From Streptomyces nodosus (GTDB taxonomy: Bacteria; Actinomycetota; Actinomycetes; Streptomycetales; Streptomycetaceae), in contig NZ_CP023747.1 in NCBI RefSeq assembly GCF_008704995.1, positions 7,226,001 to 7,290,000 of the forward strand: a stretch of DNA of 64,000 nucleotides, given 5' to 3'. Numbering within the stretch: position 1 is the stretch's first letter; each line of letters begins with the position of its first letter. Shown here in pieces: positions 8,174 to 15,140 of the stretch. A program made the translations under genes and the position numbers. The notes beneath the pieces are model-generated. The model searched no databases and was not told where the DNA came from. It saw nothing but the letters and a program-made list of their open reading frames with translations.

Positions 8174-8935
8174 TCAGGGGCCCGGTGGCGGTGGCACGGG
8201 CTCCGAGGGGGCGGAGCCCGTACGCGGGCCCGTACGCGCGGCGGCAAAAACGCACAGGCCCAGCCAGCCCCCGGCGAACAGCCAGCCGCCCAGGACGTCG
8301 GAGAACCAGTGCACGCCCAGATACACCCGGGTCAGCCCGACCAGGACACCCCAGGCGAGCACGACGGCCAGCAGGGCGGCTCGGCCGCGCGGGGCGCGCA
8401 CAAGGATCGCCAGGGCCAGCAGCCCGGCGGTGATCGCGGACGTCGACGTATGTCCCGAGGGGAAGGACCAACGGGAGGCGTGGGTCGCCCAGTCCCCGAC
8501 GGCCGGGCGGGGGCGCGCCACCAGGGACATCAGCCCGTACCGCACGGCCTGGCCCGCGGCCAGACACGCCAGGCAGGCGGCCAGGGCGAGGGCGCGCCGC
8601 CGTGGCGTGCGCCCCATCGTCAGACCCGCCAGGGCGGCCAGCACAAAGGGCACCCAGCCCGTCCCCGTGTCGGTCACCGCTCGCGCCACCGCGACCGCCG
8701 CCGGCGGACGGTGGCCGACCGACCAGTCCAGCAGGTCCTCGTCGCCGAACAGCGGGGCGCCGCCGTGCCCCCGAGCGATCAGCGCCAGCAGCGCGAAGGC
8801 CGCCAGGGCGCCCAGCGCGACCGAACCGGCGACATCGGCCGCCTCCTCCCGCCTCACGGCCGCGTCCCGAGGACGGCCACCGTGCGCGGCGGTGCGGTGC
8901 GCGATGCTGCGCGCATGGGCGTGAGCCCCTCTCAT
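8174..8935 (-). CDS. PAP2-family membrane phosphatase
   Basis: A 253-aa integral membrane phosphatase of the type 2 phosphatidic acid phosphatase superfamily. Five to six hydrophobic segments are visible. The phosphatase signature is present in order: RPRP (motif 1), SFPSGHTSTS (motif 2 with catalytic His) and RVYLGVHWFSDVLGG (motif 3 with Arg and His). Likely substrates are lipid phosphates such as phosphatidate or undecaprenyl pyrophosphate, on the outer face of the membrane. The ATG at 8935 is used. It is divergent from the BlaI/M56 pair, and the BlaI operator lies in the shared upstream region. Confidence 0.88.
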   Translation of the reverse strand: MRGAHAHARSIAHRTAAHGGRPRDAAVRREEAADVAGSVALGALAAFALLALIARGHGGAPLFGDEDLLDWSVGHRPPAAVAVARAVTDTGTGWVPFVLAALAGLTMGRTPRRRALALAACLACLAAGQAVRYGLMSLVARPRPAVGDWATHASRWSFPSGHTSTSAITAGLLALAILVRAPRGRAALLAVVLAWGVLVGLTRVYLGVHWFSDVLGGWLFAGGWLGLCVFAAARTGPRTGSAPSEPVPPPPGP

Positions 8936-8985
8936 AATGGACGGGTGACGGACGCACGGGCCGGTCCCGGGCGGGTCCGTCAAGA

Positions 8986-8999
8986 CTACAATTCTGTAG
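8986..8999. promoter_or_regulatory. Candidate BlaI/MecI-type operator
   Basis: CTACA-ATTC-TGTAG is a perfect 5-bp inverted repeat with a 4-nt centre, of the TACA/TGTA type bound by BlaI-family repressors. It lies 45 bp before the blaI-like start, so the regulator probably represses its own operon, and perhaps the divergent PAP2 gene. Confidence 0.72.
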
Positions 9000-9043
9000 A
9001 CGGCCCACGGAGAAGCAGACGACGGAGGGGTGAGGAAGGTTCC

Positions 9044-9415
9044 ATGACCGAAGCCAAGGACGAGCGCCGCCCGGCGGGCGAACTCGAAGCCAGTGTCATG
9101 GCCGCCCTCTGGGCTGCGGGCGCCCCCCGGACCCCCGGTCAGGTGCAGCTGAGCCTCGGCGGCGGACTCGCCCGCACCACGGTGACCACGATCCTGTCCC
9201 GGCTGCACGAGAAGGGCGTCGTCGACCGCCGCCGCGAGGGCCGGGGCTACGCCTACTTCCCGGTCCAGGACGCCCATGGACTCACCGCCCGGCGCATGCA
9301 CACCGAGCTGGACCGGGACAGCGACCGGCACACGGTGCTGGCCCGCTTCGTCGCCCAGCTCACCGAGGACGACGAGCGCGTCCTGCGGGACCTGCTGGAA
9401 TCCGGTGAGCAGTGA
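9044..9415 (+). CDS. BlaI/MecI/CopY-family transcriptional repressor
   Basis: A 123-aa winged-helix repressor. The helix-turn-helix is in LARTTVTTILSRLHEKGVVDRRREGRGYAYFP (about residues 44-75), the family's best conserved part. In the classical system, repressor cleavage by a partner membrane metallopeptidase relieves repression. The GTG start of the M56 peptidase gene overlaps its stop, so the two are translated together. An inverted repeat of the expected type is just upstream. Actinobacterial pairs of this sort are mostly not beta-lactam responsive; the signal is unknown. Confidence 0.92.
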   Translation: MTEAKDERRPAGELEASVMAALWAAGAPRTPGQVQLSLGGGLARTTVTTILSRLHEKGVVDRRREGRGYAYFPVQDAHGLTARRMHTELDRDSDRHTVLARFVAQLTEDDERVLRDLLESGEQ

Positions 9416-10344
9416 TCTACCTGCTCCTGCTGGTGCCGATCGCACTGCCCCTGGCGATGCCCCCGCTCGCGCGGCGCGCACTGGAACGGCTCACCCCCAC
9501 CACCGCGCTCTGGGCGGTCACCGGGTCCGCGGTCGTCCTCGCCTGCTGCTCACTGACCGCGCTCGGCGCCTTCGTCCTCACCGGTCTGCTCAAGGTTCCG
9601 CTGTTCGCCGCGTTCGGTGAGCTGGTGCGCCCGCTGCGCACCGGGTCGAACATGATCGTGGTGCCCGCCGCTGCTTTCTCGGTGGGCGCGCTGGCCGTCT
9701 GCGCGTGGACCGTGGGCCGTACGGTGCTGCGTCAGGCCCGGGCCTTCCGCACCGCGACCAGCGAGGCGGACCGGCGCGTCACCGCGGGCGACCTCTGTGT
9801 CATCGACTCCCCGCACCCGGACGCCTACGCCCTCCCCGGACGGCCGCACCGCATCGTCGTCACCACCGGCATGCTGCGCACACTGGGCCCGGACGAGCGG
9901 GAGGCGCTGTTCGCCCATGAGCGGGCCCACAACGCCGGCGGACACCACTACTTCCTCGCGCTCGCCGAGCTCGCCGCGCACTGCCACCCCGGGCTGAGCC
10001 CGGTGGCTGGGACCATCCGGCTCGCGGTCGAGCGGGTGGCCGACGAGGCCGCCGCCGAGGCGGTCGGGGACCGGCGGCTGACCGCCCGCGCCATCGGCCG
10101 CGCCGCGCTCGCCAGCCGCACGGCCCCCGAGGAGCGGCCCTCCTTCGCGCCCGCCGCCACCACCGGACCGGTGCCGCAGCGGGTCGCCGCCCTGCTCCAG
10201 GCCCCGCGGCCATCGCATCGGGCCGCCCGCCTGACCGCCGCGCTCCTCATCGCCTGCACCGCGCTCTCCGCCTGTGCCTCGGCGACCGGAGTCATCGGCT
10301 TCCACCACGAGGTCGAGGTCGCCCAGGGCGAGCGGGGCCGCTGA
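9412..10344 (+). CDS. M56-family membrane metallopeptidase
   Basis: A 310-aa polytopic protease of the BlaR1/M56 type without the extracellular penicillin-sensing domain. Hydrophobic segments occur at about residues 2-18, 35-60, 80-102 and 275-292. The zinc motif is HERAH in LFAHERAHNAGGHHY (residues about 164-178), with the downstream Glu-bearing VERVADEAAAE as third-ligand region. Its likely role is to cleave the co-encoded BlaI-type repressor. The GTG start at 9412 overlaps the repressor stop (GTGA). Confidence 0.88.
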   Translation: MIYLLLLVPIALPLAMPPLARRALERLTPTTALWAVTGSAVVLACCSLTALGAFVLTGLLKVPLFAAFGELVRPLRTGSNMIVVPAAAFSVGALAVCAWTVGRTVLRQARAFRTATSEADRRVTAGDLCVIDSPHPDAYALPGRPHRIVVTTGMLRTLGPDEREALFAHERAHNAGGHHYFLALAELAAHCHPGLSPVAGTIRLAVERVADEAAAEAVGDRRLTARAIGRAALASRTAPEERPSFAPAATTGPVPQRVAALLQAPRPSHRAARLTAALLIACTALSACASATGVIGFHHEVEVAQGERGR

Positions 10345-10406
10345 CCCGTCCCCGTCCCCGTCCCCGTCAGCCGGTCCCGTGGCCGGTGAACGGCGGCCCC
10401 TGGACC

Positions 10407-10434
10407 CGTACCAGAGCACTCGTACCAGAGCACT
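10407..10434. repeat. 14-bp tandem duplication
   Basis: CGTACCAGAGCACT occurs twice head to tail, followed by TTGACG and AT-richer sequence (GTTACGTATAAC at 10458-10469) before the VOC-family gene. It may be part of that gene's promoter or regulator site; no known binding protein is assigned. Confidence 0.5.
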
Positions 10435-10499
10435 TGACGGGATGCCGTACGCTTCGTGTTACGTATAACGCCCTACAACGCCGCACCCCGGAAGGTCCG

Positions 10500-10892
10500 A
10501 TGAGACGCGTCGCCCTGGTCACCCTCGTCGTCGACGACTACGACGAGGCCATCCGCTTCTACACCGGGGCCCTCGGATTCCGGCTCGCGGCCGACGAGCC
10601 CCGGGCGGACGGTTCCCGATGGGTGGTCGTCGAGCCCGGCGCCGCCGGCCACGGCACCGGACTGCTGCTCGCCCGGGCCAAGGACGAGGCGCAGCGCGGC
10701 CGGGTCGGCGACCAGACCGGCGGGCGTGTGGGCTTCTTCCTGCACACCGACGACTTCGCCCGCGACCACGCCCGGATGGCCGCGGCCGGCGTGACCTTCC
10801 TGGAGGAGCCACGCCACGAGCCGTACGGCACCGTCGCGGTCTTCCAGGACCTGTACGGCAACCGCTGGGACCTGCTCCAGCCCGCCGACTGA
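10500..10892 (+). CDS. VOC-superfamily (glyoxalase-like) protein
   Basis: A 130-aa single-module glyoxalase/bleomycin resistance/dioxygenase fold protein. Paired beta-alpha-beta-beta-beta units are seen: RRVALVTLVVDDYDEAIRFYTGALGFRL at the start and the second unit from RVGFFLHTDDFARDHARM to YGTVAVFQDLYGNRWDLLQ at the end. The terminal Asp-x-x-Gly-Asn-x-W-x-L pattern is typical. The usual start metal ligands are not all obvious, so it may bind a ligand without catalysis. ATG at 10500 follows GGAAGG. The substrate is unknown. Confidence 0.86.
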   Translation: MRRVALVTLVVDDYDEAIRFYTGALGFRLAADEPRADGSRWVVVEPGAAGHGTGLLLARAKDEAQRGRVGDQTGGRVGFFLHTDDFARDHARMAAAGVTFLEEPRHEPYGTVAVFQDLYGNRWDLLQPAD

Positions 10893-10966
10893 TCCTCCCC
10901 CCCGATCCGTCCCGTCCCCCCCCGTCCTGACCCGCTCAGCGAACCATCTGCCGAGGAACACCGCAC

Positions 10967-12037
10967 ATGACCCCCCAGCGCATCGACAGCGACACCGTCC
11001 GCCGCCTCCCCAAGGCCGTCCTGCACGACCACCTCGACGGCGGCCTGCGCCCCGCCACCCTGGTGGAGCTCGCCCGTTCGGTCGGCCACACCCTGCCCAC
11101 CACCGACCCCCGGTCCCTCGCCGACTGGTACTACGAGGCGGCCAACTCCGGCGATCTGGTCCGCTACATAGCGACCTTCGAGCACACCCTCGCCGTGATG
11201 CAGACCCGTGAGGGCCTGCTGCGTACCGCCGAGGAGTATGTGCTCGACCTCGCCGAGGACGGCGTCGTCTACGGCGAGGTGCGCTACGCCCCCGAGCTGA
11301 TGGTGAACGGCGGCCTCACGCTGCCCGAGGTCGTGGAGACCGTGCAGGAGGGGCTCGCCGCGGGCATGGCGAAGGCGGCCGCCGCGGGCACCCCGGTCCG
11401 GGTCGGCACCCTGCTGTGCGGGATGCGCATGTTCGACCGCTGCCGGGAGGTCGCCGACCTCGCGGTGGCGTTCCGTGACGCCGGTGTGGTCGGCTTCGAC
11501 ATCGCCGGCGCCGAGGACGGCTTCCCGCCCGCCGACCACCTCGCCGCCTTCGAACACCTGCGCAGCGAGAGCGTGCCCTTCACCATCCACGCGGGCGAGG
11601 CGTACGGCCTGCCCAGCATCCACCAGGCGCTCCAGGTCTGCGGGGCCCAGCGCATCGGCCACGGGGTGCGCATCACCGAGGACATCGTGGACGGCAAGCT
11701 CGGCCGGCTCGCGGGCTGGGTGCGCGACCGCCGTGTCGCCCTGGAGATGTGCCCGACCTCCAACCTCCAGACGGGCGCCGCCTCCTCGATCGCCGAGCAC
11801 CCCATCACCGCGCTGAAGGACCTCGGCTTCCGGGTCACCCTCAACACCGACAACCGTCTGGTCTCCGGCACCACGATGACCCGCGAGATGACCCTGCTGG
11901 TCGAGGAGGCGGGCTGGGGGATCGAGGACCTGCGCATGGTCACGGTGAACGCGGTCAAGAGCGCCTTCATCCCGTTCGACGAGCGCAACGCCCTCATCCG
12001 GGACGTGATCCTGCCCGGCTACGAGGCCGCGCTCTGA
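10967..12037 (+). CDS. add: Adenosine deaminase
   Basis: A 356-aa cytosolic zinc hydrolase converting adenosine to inosine in purine salvage. Visible active-site motifs: LHDHLDGG near residue 20 (two zinc-binding His), FTIHAGEAYG (zinc His and catalytic Glu, about 205-214), HGVR (catalytic His), and LNTDN (about residue 292), where the second-metal/catalytic Asp sits. The usual HxDDP sequence is replaced by NTDN, as in many actinobacterial enzymes. Length fits the family. Its 3' end overlaps the convergent DinB gene by 19 bp. Confidence 0.93.
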   Translation: MTPQRIDSDTVRRLPKAVLHDHLDGGLRPATLVELARSVGHTLPTTDPRSLADWYYEAANSGDLVRYIATFEHTLAVMQTREGLLRTAEEYVLDLAEDGVVYGEVRYAPELMVNGGLTLPEVVETVQEGLAAGMAKAAAAGTPVRVGTLLCGMRMFDRCREVADLAVAFRDAGVVGFDIAGAEDGFPPADHLAAFEHLRSESVPFTIHAGEAYGLPSIHQALQVCGAQRIGHGVRITEDIVDGKLGRLAGWVRDRRVALEMCPTSNLQTGAASSIAEHPITALKDLGFRVTLNTDNRLVSGTTMTREMTLLVEEAGWGIEDLRMVTVNAVKSAFIPFDERNALIRDVILPGYEAAL

Positions 12038-12534
12038 GGCAGCCCCCGTGCATAGGCGGCCTGTCCGACGTGCTGCAGATCGTCGGACAGGACGCTGACC
12101 AGCCGCACCCCCAGGGTGACCGGCGGCTCCCAGCGTTCGTCCACGACGCGCTCGAGGTCCTTGGCGGTCACCCCCTCCAGGGCCTCGAGCGTCTGTGCGT
12201 GCACGGCGTCGTAGTAGCCGCTCAGCAGGTCCCCGGAGCCGACCCGTACCTTGGCGACCTTCGCAGGACTGTGCCCGTAGCCGGTGTCCAGGCGCGGCAG
12301 ACCCAGCCCGAAGCGCTTGTCCCAGCCCCCTGACGGCCACACCTGCTCCAGCCCGAAGGCGTCGGCGACATGGTCGTCCTGGACACGGGTGAGATGCCAG
12401 ATCAGCCAGGTGACGGAGTTGGCGCCGGCGGCCGGGGAGGCGTTGAGCACCTCGGGCGCGACTCCGTCGACGACGGCATGGACTTCTTCCTGGATACGGC
12501 TGAAGCCGTCGATGAGGATGTCCTTCGCATGCAT
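12019..12534 (-). CDS. DinB-family protein
   Basis: A 171-aa protein of the DinB/YfiT four-helix-bundle family. N-terminal helix MHAKDILIDGFSRIQEEVHAVVDG is followed by NSVTWLIWHLTRVQDDHVADAFG, where the His residue in IWHLTR is a typical metal ligand; a later His occurs in LSDDLQHVGQAAYARG. Actinobacterial members include mycothiol-dependent transferases and isomerases, so a thiol-transferase role is possible but not shown. The ATG at 12534 is chosen over upstream in-frame codons, which read through Arg-rich non-coding sequence. It overlaps the end of add by 19 bp, tail to tail. Confidence 0.83.
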   Translation of the reverse strand: MHAKDILIDGFSRIQEEVHAVVDGVAPEVLNASPAAGANSVTWLIWHLTRVQDDHVADAFGLEQVWPSGGWDKRFGLGLPRLDTGYGHSPAKVAKVRVGSGDLLSGYYDAVHAQTLEALEGVTAKDLERVVDERWEPPVTLGVRLVSVLSDDLQHVGQAAYARGLPQSAAS

Positions 12535-12613
12535 GGGTCCACCATCGCGCATCACGGCACGAGGAGCCCGGCGGCGTGGCGCCGCGCGCCGCACGCGAGG
12601 AGCCGGGCGCCGG

Positions 12614-13513
12614 TCATCCGGCCGGGACGCCGTCCTTCACGTCCGCGGTCAGCAGGCCCATCAGCGCCCGGGCCGCGGGGCTGGTCGCCTCCTGCGGCGG
12701 CAGCATGGCGACGGTCTCGTACTCGGCGGCGCCCCGGAACGGCAGCGACGCCAGGGTGGACGCCTCCCGCTTGTGGCCGAAGTGGCGCGGGACGACGGCG
12801 ACACCGAGTCCCTCGTGCACCAGGTCCAGCAGGCTGTGCACGTCGTTGACCTCCAGCGTCACCGTCCGCTGGACGCCCGCTCCCGTGAACACCGCGTCGG
12901 TGGTGCGGCGCGGCCCCCAGTCGGGGTGGAAGTCCACGAACGCCTCGCCGCCCAGGTCCTCCGGCGTCACGGGGCCGCCGTCGGCGAGCGGATGTGTGGG
13001 ATGGCAGAGCACGGTCATCGGCTCGCTCGTCAGCGGTACGGACCGCAGCTGGTCGGTGTCCGTCTGGGGCCGCACCGCGAACGCCAGGTCCAGCCGGCCG
13101 GCCGCCACCTCCTCGGCGAGCGCTCCGGACCCCGCCTGCCGCAGCCGGATCTCCACATCCGGATGGCGCCGCCGGAACCGGGCGAGCAGCCGGGCGACGT
13201 CCACACCGGCGATGCACTGCTCGGTGCCCAGCGACAGGGTGCCGCGCAGTACGCCCTGCACGGCGGCCACCGCCTCACGGGCGGCGCGCACCTGGGCGAG
13301 GATCCGTTCGGCCTCCACCAGCAGGGCACGGCCGGCCTCGGTGAGCATGACGCTGCGGGTGGTGCGCACGAACAGCGGGGCCTGAAGCTCCCGCTCCAGG
13401 GCGCGCACCGAGGCGGACAGACCCGACTGGGACACCATCAGCCGTTCCGCTGCCCGGGTGAAGTGCCGGTCCTCTGCGACCGCGACGAAGTGCTGGAGAT
13501 GGCGCAGTTCCAT
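12614..13513 (-). CDS. LysR-family transcriptional regulator
   Basis: A 299-aa regulator with the N-terminal winged helix-turn-helix (MELRHLQHFVAVAEDRHFTRAAERLMVSQSGLSASVRALERELQAPLF) and a periplasmic-binding-protein-like effector domain from about residue 90. The divergent gene is an aldo-keto reductase, 108 bp away, the usual arrangement of a LysR regulator and its target. Several GGTCC/GGACC half sites lie between the two genes. Effector unknown. Confidence 0.93.
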   Translation of the reverse strand: MELRHLQHFVAVAEDRHFTRAAERLMVSQSGLSASVRALERELQAPLFVRTTRSVMLTEAGRALLVEAERILAQVRAAREAVAAVQGVLRGTLSLGTEQCIAGVDVARLLARFRRRHPDVEIRLRQAGSGALAEEVAAGRLDLAFAVRPQTDTDQLRSVPLTSEPMTVLCHPTHPLADGGPVTPEDLGGEAFVDFHPDWGPRRTTDAVFTGAGVQRTVTLEVNDVHSLLDLVHEGLGVAVVPRHFGHKREASTLASLPFRGAAEYETVAMLPPQEATSPAARALMGLLTADVKDGVPAG

Positions 13514-13555
13514 GATTGAGAAGCCTAGACGCTCAATCCCATCCGATTCCTCTGT

Positions 13556-13590
13556 TGGACCGCTGTCGGACGGACGGTCCACAGTGGACC
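13556..13590. promoter_or_regulatory. Overlapping inverted repeats in the LysR/AKR intergenic region
   Basis: TGGACCG-N12-CGGTCCA (13556-13581) overlaps GGTCCAC-A-GTGGACC (13576-13590): three alternating GGACC-type half sites between divergent genes. This arrangement suits a LysR tetramer with a recognition and an activation site. Inferred from symmetry alone. Confidence 0.5.
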
Positions 13591-13621
13591 TCGTCGTCTG
13601 TAGACCCCCTGGAGTGCAGTT

Positions 13622-14611
13622 TTGTACACGGCAGATCCCGCCCGTTACGAGGCCATGCCCTACCGCCGCACCGGACGGAGCGGCCTCAAGCTGCCCGCGC
13701 TGTCCCTCGGCCTGTGGCACAACTTCGGCCCCGACCGCCCGGTGGAGACCCAGCGGCAGATCCTGCGCCGCGCCTTCGACCTCGGCGTCACGCACTTCGA
13801 CCTGGCCAACAACTACGGCCCGCCGCCCGGTGCCGCCGAGTCGGCCCTCGGCGAGGCGCTGAAGGCCGACTTCACGCCGTACCGTGACGAGCTGGTCATC
13901 TCCACCAAGGCCGGTTACCTCATGTGGCCGGGCCCGTACGGTGAATGGGGCTCGCGCAAGTATCTGCTGTCCTCGCTCGACCAGAGCCTGCGGCGGATGG
14001 GCCTGGACCACGTCGACATCTTCTACTCGCACCGCCCCGACCCGGAGACTCCGCTGGAGGAGACGATGGGTGCCCTGCACTCGGCGGTCCAGCAGGGCAA
14101 GGCGCTGTATGTCGGTATCTCCAACTACTCGCCGGAGGAGACCCGCGAGGCCGCCCGTATCCTCGGTGAGCTGGGCACCCCGCTGCTGATCCACCAGCCG
14201 CGCTACTCCATGCTGGACCGGCGCCCCGAGGAGGGGCTGCTGGACGCCCTGGACGAGCTCGGGGTGGGCTCCATCGCCTACTCGCCGCTGGAGCAGGGCC
14301 TGTTGACCGCCCGCTACCTCGACGGCATCCCGGAGGGCTCACGGGCCGCGAGCGACAGCCCGTTCCTGACCGCGGACGCGGTCACCGAGGACCTGGTGGG
14401 CCGGCTGCGCACGCTCGACGAGATCGCCAAGTCCCGCGGCCAGTCGCTGGCCCAGCTGGCCCTGGCCTGGGTCCTGCGCGGTGGCCGGGTGACCTCGGCC
14501 CTCGTCGGCGCGAGCAGCGCACGCCAGCTGGAGGACAGCGTCGCGGCGATCCGCAACCTGGACTTCGACGAGGACGAACTGGCGCGGATCGACGCGGCCG
14601 TCAAGGCGTGA
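13622..14611 (+). CDS. Aldo-keto reductase, YghZ/Gpr type
   Basis: A 329-aa NADPH-dependent aldo-keto reductase closest in pattern to L-glyceraldehyde-3-phosphate reductase (YghZ, AKR14), matching its N-terminal YRRTGRSGLKLPALSLGLWHNFG. Catalytic tetrad regions: HFDLANNYG (Asp and Tyr), LVISTKAGY (Lys) and IFYSHRPD (His). The family reduces methylglyoxal and related aldehydes. The TTG at 13622 is taken as start because it follows GGAG by 7 nt and restores the family N-terminus; a later ATG at 13655 would also give a folded protein. Probably controlled by the divergent LysR regulator. Confidence 0.9.
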   Translation: MYTADPARYEAMPYRRTGRSGLKLPALSLGLWHNFGPDRPVETQRQILRRAFDLGVTHFDLANNYGPPPGAAESALGEALKADFTPYRDELVISTKAGYLMWPGPYGEWGSRKYLLSSLDQSLRRMGLDHVDIFYSHRPDPETPLEETMGALHSAVQQGKALYVGISNYSPEETREAARILGELGTPLLIHQPRYSMLDRRPEEGLLDALDELGVGSIAYSPLEQGLLTARYLDGIPEGSRAASDSPFLTADAVTEDLVGRLRTLDEIAKSRGQSLAQLALAWVLRGGRVTSALVGASSARQLEDSVAAIRNLDFDEDELARIDAAVKA

Positions 14612-15140
14612 TCCGATCCGGCGGCCCCGGGGCGAGCGTGCCTCGGGGCCGCCGGCCATGCGGTCACCATCATGGGGTCCCACGGTTCACTCGGTGGCCC
14701 GGTGACCCCGAGGCTCACTGGGCCGGCGACGTGGCCGGACAGGCGCTGTGATCCGGCCGTCCCGCGCACGGCCGGCCGGTGCCCTGGTACGTGATCAGGC
14801 TGGGCATGCGGTCGGGCCGAGCGCCTGCCGGCCCGGCGAGCTGTGGGCCGGTCGCGTACCGGACACGGGATCGTGTCGGGCTGCCGGGCGGGATCGGTCT
14901 CGACGCCGCCGCCCGGACGCACGGCGAGAACCCTCAACACCCCACCCGTGCCGAGGACATCGCCCCGCACGGCACCGGGGCCCGGCGGCGGGTGACGACC
15001 GGGCGGGACGGCGCCGGGGACGGCCGCGCGGGGCGTAGCGGTTGTGACGCGGCACGACCTGGCCAAGACTGGCGGAGTACGGGCAAATCGACTACGGCGG
15101 GTGATACGTCCGTGTGTCGCCGCCGGACGGGTGGTCAACC
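14612..15140. other. 530-bp intergenic region, no gene supported
   Basis: Between the aldo-keto reductase and the Clp ATPase. Short open frames exist on both strands (for example + strand 14779-15144), but they show no recognised domain or consistent codon use. The last 100 bp presumably carry the Clp ATPase promoter; no clear CIRCE, HAIR or ClgR site was recognised. Confidence 0.4.

Noticed and set aside
7623..9008. N-terminal half of an 811-codon minus frame upstream of the acyl-CoA dehydrogenase-like gene
   Set aside because: It lies antisense to the YCII gene and over the PAP2 gene in another frame; only the part from 7622 down resembles a protein family.
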